Assembly (NCBI GenBank): GCA_001598975.1
Contig: BBXU01002216.1
Location: 1 to 12,695, forward strand
Direction of reading: 5' to 3'
Source of the DNA: Parachlorella kessleri
Taxonomy: Eukaryota; Chlorophyta; Trebouxiophyceae; Chlorellales; Chlorellaceae
Length of the DNA stretch: 12,695 nucleotides
In this document: positions 1 through 6,799 of the stretch, piece by piece
Layout of the letters: each line of letters begins with the position of its first letter
Position numbering within the stretch: the stretch's first letter is position 1
Program-made: the position numbers and the translations under genes
Notes under the pieces: model-generated
Seen by the model: the letters and a program-made list of their open reading frames with translations, nothing else
Databases searched by the model: none
What the model was told of the DNA's origin: nothing

Positions 1-242
1 TGTGTCTGTTGTCCTTTCCTATTTCCCTGAGTGGGTGGGGGGTGGGGGGCGCGCGTATAGTGGCGGAGGTTGGGCGGCGACTGTTTCTGCCGCAATGGTA
101 TCTTCCATCTCCTCGTGCCTGGGAGTTCTTGCGCGCCTCCAAGCAGCCCATGACCCTCCCACCCCAGAAGACCAGCGCACAGCCACCCTGGCTCACACCC
201 GCAAAACGCCCAAGCGTAGTCTCTCCTGCGCTGCTGCCGCAG

Positions 243-865
243 CCAGCATGGGGGGCGGCTCCCCGGCGGGCGGCCCCTCCCCCCAGGGCGGCATCTCCCC
301 ATCCGCCTCAGCCAGCCCCCTGAGCTACCTCGAAAACTCCCTTGCCGGCGGGCCACCCCCCGGCAGCGACCCAACCCCGGGCGGCCCCGCCGGGGAGGGA
401 CACCCCTACGGGGTTCCCCTCCCCGGGGACCCCCCGGGCCAGGCTGGCGGTTTGTCCCCGGCCGGGGCCGACGACGGGGCGGAGGCGGGGGGAGCGCTAG
501 CGCCCCTGAGGGCGCTGGGGTCCTCCCTGGGCTCCTCCCCTCCCAGCGGGGGTGCCCCCTCCCCTCCCTCGCCCCGAGGGGGGCCCTCGTCGCCGCCCCC
601 GGGGCAGGTGGGCGGCCACCACCACCACCTGCCGCGCATCGGCTCGCCGCCGCTGGGCGCCGGAGGCGCCGCCGGCGCCAGCCTGGCGGCGCGGGCGCAG
701 GCGCAGCAGCGCCTCAGCCGCCGCGGCAGCGTGCTGCAGGGCGCGGCCGCCCTGCAGGGGGACTCTGACGCGGAGGGGGCGGAGGATAGGGAGCGCGTGG
801 CGCAGGCGCTGGCGGCGGCCACGGTGGCGCTGGGACTGAGGGACGACGCCCCGGGCACGTGCTAG
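243..865 (+). CDS. C-terminal exon of an unrecognised Pro/Gly/Ser/Ala-rich protein
   Basis: An open frame ends at the TAG at 863-865; the gene enters from the left edge, so this is its 3' part. A usable acceptor (pyrimidine-rich stretch then GCCGCAG, ending at 242) suggests the exon starts at 243, although the same frame is open back to base 2. The product is dominated by Gly, Pro, Ser and Ala, has a run of four His near base 620, and carries basic-Ser patches such as RIGSPP and RLSRRGSV, the latter resembling a phosphorylation site for basophilic kinases. The last 30 or so residues (RVAQALAAATVALGL) could form an amphipathic helix. No domain is recognised. The very high GC, especially at third codon positions, and the abrupt drop after the stop support real coding. 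It could be the disordered tail of a regulatory or signalling protein, but no function can be assigned. Confidence 0.5.
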
Positions 866-1362
866 CGCTTGCGGGCGCCGCTGCCTATCCCTCAGCATAG
901 TGGGCGTGGGGGGCCAGGCGCTGGCTGCTACGGCGGCGCTGGCCCTGGGAGAAGGTGCCCTGGGCAGTTGCTAGGCGACCCGGGGTAACTCGAAGCGTGA
1001 TGGTGCTTACTTTCGGGCCGGCACCAAACGGGAGGCAGCACTGGGTTTTGTTGCAGAGTAGTAATTTCGGTTTGGGGCTTGCACTGGTTCTGCTTGTGCT
1101 GTCACGGGCCTTGCAGCAGCTGCTGACTGTATGACCGGAGTATGTGCTGCTTGCACTAGTATCTTTCAAAATCCCACAGTCACGAGGGTAGCAGGTGGCC
1201 TTGAGGTAGTTGCCACTCTCAGTGGTCGGTAGGCAGGTGTGCATGCTTTGACTCGTCGACACTGTGGAAGTCATTGTACCTCTGTTCTTGCCTCCACCTT
1301 GCTTGTGCTTGTTCTGGCGTCCAGATTTTGTATTTGCAGGCGCTCCGTGCATAGGCTCGTCT

Positions 1363-1480
1363 CCTTTTGTCACTGGTGGCAGGCAACAAATAGTGTCGAG
1401 ATAGGGTTGAGCGGGGCCGACAGGGCTAGGTGCTGGTAGGCTCTGTGTCTTGCTTGACTTCTGATCCAGTGAGTCCCCTT
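1363..1480 (-). repeat. Diverged copy of the dispersed repeat, reverse orientation
   Basis: Read on the - strand, this stretch follows the same order of blocks as the cluster at 1833-2453. It has GGGGACTCACTGGATCAGAAG, then AGCAAGACACAGAGCC, then AGCCCTGTCGG, a pyrimidine-rich CTCAACCC block, and finally TGCCTGCCACCAGTGACAAA. The matching blocks of the 1833 copy are GGGGACAGACCTACTAGATC, GCAAGCCCCAGAGCA, (CC)CTGTCAGT/CAGTCAGTACAG, CTCACCCC and TACCTGCCACCATCAACAAA. Identity was judged by eye. The copy lies antisense inside the 3' UTR of the leftmost gene. Confidence 0.6.
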
Positions 1481-1632
1481 TGAAGCCCTGCTGTGCCACA
1501 GTACTCATACAAGCCTTGAAGGGCATCAGTTGGGTGCTTGTACTGGTGGGCACTGCAGTCAGCTGGTCCTCTGGCCTATGCTGGACGGCTGGCCATGGCC
1601 TTCTCATCCGTCACACAGTGTGTCCTTGTTAC

Positions 1633-1637
1633 TGTAA
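1633..1637 (+). terminator. Putative poly(A) signal TGTAA of the leftmost gene
   Basis: TGTAA is the usual polyadenylation signal in chlorophycean green algae. This copy lies about 770 bases after the stop at 865. A second TGTAA lies on the opposite strand at 1656-1660, so convergent transcripts could both end here. Confidence 0.35.
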
Positions 1638-1990
1638 GTAATTGTCCCTGACAACTTACAAGGGCCGGAGTGTTTCAGCATAGCAACCCTTAGTAGATAG
1701 TACAGAACCTGTGAATTGCAGGCCATCACGAGCAAAACAACAGACTCGTGATACAGCAGCACCTGTGAAGAGAATCCTTTCAAAAAACACAAAATGGCCC
1801 TTCAAGGCCCTTCAAGCTGAGTTAACTTGTGTCAGGGGACAGACCTACTAGATCAAAAGTGGGGCAAGCCCCAGAGCAAATCAGTCAGTACAGCTCACCC
1901 CTCTCTGTTCGCAATACCTGCCACCATCAACAAAACATGCATAAATGCACACAGCCCTGTCAGTCCAGTATCCCCGTACTCCGTTCCAGT

Positions 1991-2028
1991 AAGGGAATGG
2001 GGTTCTCAGTAGGGCCCCCCATTCCCTT
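1991..2028. repeat. Perfect 12-bp inverted repeat, 14-base loop
   Basis: AAGGGAATGGGG at 1991-2002 is the exact reverse complement of CCCCATTCCCTT at 2017-2028. It sits inside the second copy of the short repeat, between its CTGTCAGT block and its TGCCACCTTGACCAAA block, where the other copies have only about 30 bases. Confidence 0.9.
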
Positions 2029-2086
2029 CGTATTCTGATCCACATCACCTGCCACCTTGACCAAAACTTAGGCAAGTGCCTGCAAG

Positions 2087-2112
2087 TTGCAAGCCCCAAT
2101 TGGGGCTTGCAA
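2087..2112. repeat. Perfect 26-bp palindrome
   Basis: TTGCAAGCCCCAA at 2087-2099 is followed at once by its exact reverse complement TTGGGGCTTGCAA at 2100-2112. The right arm runs into the AGCCCCAGAGCA leader of the third repeat copy, so the left arm looks like an inverted duplication of the repeat's own leader. Confidence 0.9.
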
Positions 2113-2185
2113 GCCCCAGAGCATAACCGCATCCAGCTACAGCCCTGTCAGTACACTTCACCTCTCCCTGTCCTCTGATTGCACT

Positions 2186-2205
2186 ATCTGCCAACGTTGG
2201 CAGAT
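2186..2205. repeat. Perfect 20-bp palindrome
   Basis: ATCTGCCAAC at 2186-2195 is followed by its exact reverse complement GTTGGCAGAT. It interrupts the third repeat copy where the others read CTGCCACCATCAACAA, so the extra bases look like a local inverted duplication of the CTGCCA block. Confidence 0.9.
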
Positions 2206-2460
2206 GTTAACATCAACAAGAAGACAGCATACACCCTTGTCAGTAAAATTACCAGGCACCTCCCCAGTTTGCATCCTTGCCACCTTCAACAAAGGAAAAG
2301 AGAAAGCGCAGCTGGACAGTCCATTGCAGCCTCTACACACACACTGTCACACGTTGTGCACAGGTACACCGCAAGAGACCCAGCCCTGTCAGTATAGCTT
2401 GCCCCAAACCCCTCTTACTTCTTCGCGACGCCACCATCAACCAAAGACATGCCAAAAGAC

Positions 2461-2943
2461 CAAGACTAACCTCCGAGAGTCACACAAAGACAAAAACTGC
2501 CGCATAGGCAGGAGGGGGGTCACCCGAGCCCTTGGGCTAGGCCCCGCAGGCCATGAAGGCTTCCCCCTAGTGCAGGCCAGCACTACCGGTGCTGGAAGAG
2601 TCAGGCCGCCGCAGTCGCAATCCCAGAGCCTGCGCCCTGGACCAGGTCAGCCCTCTTGCTGGCCTGCCCTGGGGGCGGGAAGAACTTGCCACATGCGGCC
2701 GCCACCTATACCATTGCAAGCGGCACTGCCTTTCGTGCCCACCATGGCACTGGTGAGGTCACAGCAGCAGAGGGCACGTGTGCACAGCCAGGGGTGCTGC
2801 TGGCCGACCCTGGTGCGGTGAGGCACCTGGCTAGCAACTCAAGCAACACACAGCCAGTGGGAGTGTTCACAACAGTCAGAGTGAGAATGAGGACAAAAAC
2901 AGAGGTGCCATATGCCGGCCATCCATATTGCCAGGCCTCTTAC
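2461..2943. other. Spacer downstream of RNase T2, may hold its last exon
   Basis: No independent gene is seen. On the - strand the stretch begins with the donor of a probable last intron of the RNase T2 gene. Two weak phase-0 acceptor sites could start a short final exon, one near 2826 (after GTTGCTAGCCAG) and one near 2811 (after CACCAG); neither can be preferred. A small hairpin, CCAGCAC-5 bases-GTGCTGG, lies near 2577-2595. Confidence 0.3.
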
Positions 2944-4515
2944 CGGCTCCCCCTCCGGCAACTTGACTTCCTTCCCACAGCGGGACTGGGGCTTCACCGC
3001 CACGCCCGGTGGGCAGGGGATAGGCTTTAGGTCCAAAGAGAGGCACATCCATATCTCCACTAGCAACTCGCTCTTGCACTTGAGCAAGGGTTTGGCGCCA
3101 AAGCTGTCAGAGACAGCGTTGAGCACGTCTTTGGCAGCGTAGGTACGGGAGTCGGAGGGGGTTATGCCAGCTGCTGCCATGGCCTCCTGCAGTGCGACAA
3201 GTGCAGTTCAGTAAGCTTGCGGAGCACGCTGCACTGACCCCTTCCGCTTGCACTGTTGCCCATGGCCTCTGCTTGTCGCTTGTTCCCTGCTCTCAGCTCT
3301 GCTTACCGACGCGGTTGGCACCCGCCCAGCTTCCGTCTGAGCCCTTGTTCTCATGTGCATTCCATCTCATGTGACCCTCTCAACCACCATAAAATGATGT
3401 GCACAACCCCTGGTGCCTTCAAGGCTCAATTGCATGTGCCCCAGTGGGCTTTGCTATATGTGCCTGTGCAAGCCAAGCGGCTCGCCGCCAGCTTGTGATG
3501 TCGGAATCGCATTCAAGCTATCGCTGGCATACCAAGCTGCAATGCACGCAAGGTGTGCATACAGGCCAGCAGCACTCAGCATGCCCACTCACGTCTAGGT
3601 CATACTTGTCATCTAGGTCCAGTGTTGTATTGAAGTAGGCTGGCCGGTTGCCCAACACTGGCTCGGCACACGTACCATGTCTGACTGCGGCAGCATGAGC
3701 ATTTGCAGTGAGCATGGGCTCTGGGGCGATTCCATGGCAATGCATCCCATTATTTCATGACAACGACATATGTAATGATACCCGGAGGGCTGTGCTGCAC
3801 TCCCACCCAGCAGCCTGCTGGCCAAGCTGGGCCCCCCTCATGCTAGGGAGCAGCGTTCACAGGTTGCTAGGAGGTATGTGCCAGCCAGCAGCAGCATCTC
3901 TTGTTGACGCACCCCATTCATGGTCCCAGAACTCTGGGTCGGGATCCTTGAAGCTCTCCCACTTGCAATGCATCTCGGCACTTTTGGGCGGCGGAGGCCC
4001 AGGGTCTTGGGTAGTCTCGCAGTTCTGAGGGAAGCTGCCATCATCAAATTCAGGCCAGAGGCCGTGCAACGTGAATGCGGAGCTGCAGCAGTAAGAGACA
4101 TGGACCATCAGCTGCTAGTATGGCACTGTGCTTTGTGGCATTTATGCCATAGTACATCCTGGCTTTTCGTTGGCCCGACTTGGGGGACTCACGGCAGCAT
4201 GGTCAGGTGGCGGTACGCTGTTAGACAGACAACCACCAGAGCTGATCAGAGAGCTCTCTGCTGCTGCCAAAAAAAAGCCTGGTGGCCAAGGACCCTGGCC
4301 ATGCAACGTGCTGTCACAGTCGGTCTCCAGCAGGGCACTTACACTGGGGGCGCTCTGCGGTCACACTTGGTTGTCTGGCAGTACCCTGGACTATACTGCC
4401 TGACCAGCAGGAACAGGTCAAAGGGGGCCTCCTCCTTCACCCCAGCCGCAACAAGCGCAAGCCCTACCAGGTTGCAAAGAAGCAGCAGCGCCGGCCTGCA
4501 CGTGCTTGAGCCCAT
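2944..4515 (-). CDS. Secreted RNase T2 family ribonuclease (exons 1-4)
   Basis: Exons on the - strand are 4515-4343, 4082-3913, 3684-3593 and 3186-2944, with GTAAGT, GTGCGT, GTGAGT and GTAAGA donors and CAG acceptors. They join in frame to 226 residues. The ATG at 4515 opens a hydrophobic signal peptide (about residues 1-24). The mature part starts with the typical FDLFLLVRQYSPGYC (32-46). Catalytic motif CAS I is FTLHGLWP (61-68, His64). CAS II is FWDHEWVRHGTC (109-120), with His112, Glu113 and His117, built across the exon 2/3 junction; Arg116 stands where Lys is usual. Cysteines at 46, 51, 79, 97, 120, 182, 193, 203 and 215 suit the family fold. The family cleaves single-stranded RNA via a 2',3'-cyclic phosphate, outside the cell or in vacuoles. 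Length and the ending VKLPEGEP match a nearly complete protein; the last residues come from a further small exon or from read-through to a stop at 2839. Identification is firm. Confidence 0.93.
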
Positions 4516-5266
4516 AGCCGCAGCGCTGCGAACGTTTCGCGCGAAGCTTTCGAAAGAAACAAGGGCACGCGACTGGCTTACAGCCTGGGGGCACAACTGA
4601 GACGTCGCGCTGGGCCTGGCAAAGTGCGTACGACACGGCCTGGGTTGTATGCAGGCCTGATGCTATGGCGTCTGCGCGACGAGCGCGAGGTTATAGAGCT
4701 TGGTGATTATTCAGAATGGTACTGCTGTCACGAACAAAACGTGTACACATGCTACAATATTTACCACCCCAGCCAACGGCATGCCATTGCAGACTAGTCG
4801 GCCCCAATACTGTCACCACAGACAGATGGCATGAAGGGCAGCCGGCCCGTGTCCTCCCCACTTCCAACTGCAGGCAGTACTAGTCAGTACCAGAGCTCGA
4901 GCGGCACTCACTGCAACCAGCCCCAAAGTAGACTTGAAACCATCGCGGAACAGCAAAGAGATTAGAACTGTCCACACATGCTTGTATGTGCACCAACCTT
5001 AGTTGGTAGACCACGTGCACGTGGGTGGTATTGACGAGCTTGCGCCCTTGGACCCTTGGACGCAGTACTCTTTGGCGTTGCACGGAGGTCGGGCCTTTAC
5101 TACTCTTTCGTTGTCTCGTTGTATCGAATCTGTCGATGTCTCCTCTCTGGTGTGAAGCAACCAGCAGCCTGGTCTACCCACCTCAACACTTCAACCAGCT
5201 TCGCTGCCCACCAAGTGGAGAGCTCTGACAACTTGGACTCCTATTAGGAGGCGGGCAGGGGGAGGG
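4516..5266. promoter_or_regulatory. Upstream region of the RNase T2 gene
   Basis: No gene is seen here. Read on the - strand toward the RNase T2 ATG, a TATAAC sits near 4690-4696, about 175 bases before the ATG, and could be a TATA element. Further up, 4992-5024 holds two adjacent inverted repeats including a doubled CACGTG. None of this is proven to be regulatory. Confidence 0.25.
4992..5024. repeat. Hairpin next to a CACGTGCACGTG palindrome
   Basis: ACCAAC-CTTA-GTTGGT (4992-5007) can form a 6-bp stem with a four-base loop. Four bases later lies the perfect palindrome CCACGTGCACGTGG (5011-5024), which contains CACGTG twice. CACGTG is the core bound by bHLH and bZIP factors in plants and algae. 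The site is about 480-520 bases upstream of the RNase T2 start codon. Confidence 0.6.
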
Positions 5267-5806
5267 GATATCCTTCATCTACAGCCAGAGCCTAGAAGAG
5301 CACAAGCGGCATGTCAGCGCAGTCCTCCCGACGCTGACTCAGAAGGGTGAACCACCTCTTCGTCAGGAATCCAACTGTGTATGGTGCAAGCGGCAAATCA
5401 GCTTCCTAGGCCACAGCTTCGGACCTGATGGTGTCCGCATGGATGACAGCAGAGTGACAGCAGCTTTGCAGTGGCTAGCATGCCAGGACCGTCTTGCGTG
5501 ACGCGGGCGAAGTGCTGACTTCCCTGGCATTGCAGGCTGCTACCGGCAGTACATAGCAGGGTTTGCAAGAACCTCAACCCCGCTACCGGACCTGCCGAAG
5601 AAGGACCAGTCGTTCAGCTGGGGCCAGCAGGCAGCTTTTGGCAAGCTGAAGGCCTATGCGGCAGCAATGTCAGCATTAGTGCTGGCACTGCCAAAACCTG
5701 CCAAGCCCCTCATACAGAAGGTTGATGCCTCCAAACAGGGCAATTGGAGCAGAGCTTTTGCAGGAGCAACAGGACGGCAGGGCAGGGCCCATTGCCTTCT
5801 CTTACG
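5267..5806 (+). mobile_element. Truncated, inactive Ty3/gypsy-type pol fragment (RT to RNase H)
   Basis: One frame from 5268 to about 5742 reads as the back half of a Ty3/gypsy reverse transcriptase running into the RNase H domain. Landmarks are YSQSLEEHKRHV near 5280, WCKRQISFLGH near 5390, GPDGVRM near 5425, a YRQYIAGFA block near 5541, KKDQSFSWG near 5600, and VLALPKPAKPLIQKVDAS near 5680-5730. The similarity starts inside the catalytic loop: only the end of the DD motif remains, just after a G-rich stretch. Breaks seen are a one-base shift near 5272, a scrambled stretch with an in-frame TGA at 5499-5501, and an extra base near 5742. Beyond that the RNase H reading continues in another frame to about 5805. 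No gag, protease, integrase or paired LTRs are visible. It is a dead fragment in the spacer between two - strand genes. Confidence 0.85.
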
Positions 5807-6799
5807 GGGTCATATTATGGTGACGGTTTTTAGAATGTGTTTGTCCCCGAAAACATCACATTCCAACGCAATGGAGAGTTCTCAAGCCTAGGCACCACTA
5901 GTAACTCAAAAGGCAGCCCTTGCCCCAATAGAAGACGGTATGAAGTGAATGAAGTCAAGCTTTATTCAGTCTTGGAAAGCAAGAAGATAAAGACGCAACA
6001 CACAAGTAGTCCTCAACTTACAGAGCAATACTGAGGCACTGAGAGAGCATGGGCGTTAGGAATGTAAACCCTGCCAAACCCAGTTTAGATATTTTCAGGG
6101 TGCACTACCTGCAACCCATATGACATGGTAATGCCGCCCCAGAGTAATGAAGTTCTGATAGATGGACGAGGTGCACAAGACAATGAATGGTAGGTTTGTA
6201 ATATATGATAAGATGGACCTAGTGAGCCGTCTTTATTGAAGCCCACCCGTCCTGCCAAGGGGTGTAACCTAGGAGGGAGAAGAAGATCATGGTACCACCA
6301 AGACGGAAGGCTTTCAGGAGTCGCGTGCCTGGCACGTCAACGCAAGCACACGAAAGTAGGTAGGGAGGTACAAGAAGAGCACACATGATGCACAAGACGC
6401 AAGGCACCCAGCCAGCCGGTAATACAGGGACGGTCAAGCCACTATCAGCACTTGCCACCCTTGCAAGGTAGATAGCTGTCACATAGCACTTGTGAGCAAC
6501 AAAGGTTACAAAATGGCATATAAAATAGCTCAACCCCACTTGATAGAGACGCCCTGGAGCTGTTCATGTTACTTGCGCGAGGGTACACGCCCCCGGCTCC
6601 ACAGACCCCTATTTGGTGCCCACCTAGGATGGATAGCATACTGAAAAGCAAACCTGCAACGATGACGGCCTGTGCCACTGCACCCACCGATGTTGAAAGC
6701 TCTCACCCTGCCAACTGCGAGCTCGCTGCGTGCGCTCCTGAACGTTCCTGAGCGTGTTAACAGCCGGCTCGTCGCCACCGGCCGATCAAATCCAGCAGC
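5807..6799. other. AT-richer spacer and probable 3' UTR of the cysteine protease gene
   Basis: This stretch is visibly richer in A and T than its neighbours. Read on the - strand it holds TGTAA motifs at 6506-6510 and 6018-6022 and two AATAAAG motifs near 6228-6238 and 5957-5966. The protease stop is placed near 6800, so the 6506 signal would give a 3' UTR of about 300 bases. A 106-codon hydrophobic open frame on the - strand (6219-6539) has no recognisable domain and is taken as chance. The part nearest the retrotransposon fragment could be LTR or other element sequence, but no repeated ends were found. Confidence 0.35.
6506..6510 (-). terminator. Putative poly(A) signal TGTAA of the cysteine protease gene
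   Basis: TGTAA on the - strand, about 290 bases after the most likely stop codon of the protease gene at 6800-6802. It is the first such motif downstream. Confidence 0.4.

Larger units (their letters stand above)
866..1650 (+). other. Probable 3' UTR of the upstream + strand gene
   Basis: From the stop at 865 the base composition drops sharply and no convincing coding exon follows on the + strand. The first well-placed chlorophyte-type poly(A) signal is TGTAA at 1633-1637, giving a 3' UTR of about 790 bases, long but normal for these algae. A 240-codon open frame runs antisense through 885-1607; it is Ser/Thr-rich with no recognisable domain, and its middle is a reverse copy of a dispersed repeat, so it is not called as a gene. 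Confidence 0.4.
1833..2453 (+). repeat. Cluster of five diverged copies of a short repeat
   Basis: Five copies lie head to tail at about 1833-1940, 1951-2070, 2140-2220, 2231-2294 and 2381-2453. Each starts near CAGCCCTGTCAGTA (degenerate in the first), passes through a CACCCCTC/CACCTCCCC-like block, and ends near TGCCACCATCAACAAA. Leader blocks with AGCCCCAGAGCA precede the first and third copies. Spacing is irregular because copies 2 and 3 carry inserted inverted repeats and unrelated sequence separates copies 4 and 5. No open frame here looks like a gene. Related copies lie at 1363-1480 and 10871-11040 on the other strand. It may be a decayed satellite, a small non-autonomous element, or the relic of a repeated-peptide gene. 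Confidence 0.7.

Noticed and set aside
885..1607. A 240-codon open frame on the - strand
   Set aside because: It lies antisense in the probable 3' UTR of the leftmost gene, is Ser/Thr-rich without a recognisable domain, and its middle (1363-1480) is a copy of the dispersed repeat. Its reading frame is not the one suggested by the other copies.
1827..2460. A CRISPR-like array from the recurring CTGTCAGT blocks
   Set aside because: Copies are diverged, spacing is irregular (about 60 to 150 bases), and the genome is clearly eukaryotic with spliced genes.
2087..2821. A 244-codon + strand open frame
   Set aside because: It runs through the repeat cluster and palindromes, has no recognisable domain and shows no coding-like composition; probably chance.
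4563..4596. An upstream in-frame start for RNase T2 at 4596
   Set aside because: The codon at 4596 is TTG, not ATG. The ATG at 4515 gives a proper signal peptide directly before the conserved domain.
6219..6539. A hydrophobic 106-codon - strand open frame that could look like a membrane protein
   Set aside because: It sits in the AT-richer 3' UTR/spacer of the protease gene, has no family features, and the hydrophobicity follows from T-rich sense-strand composition.
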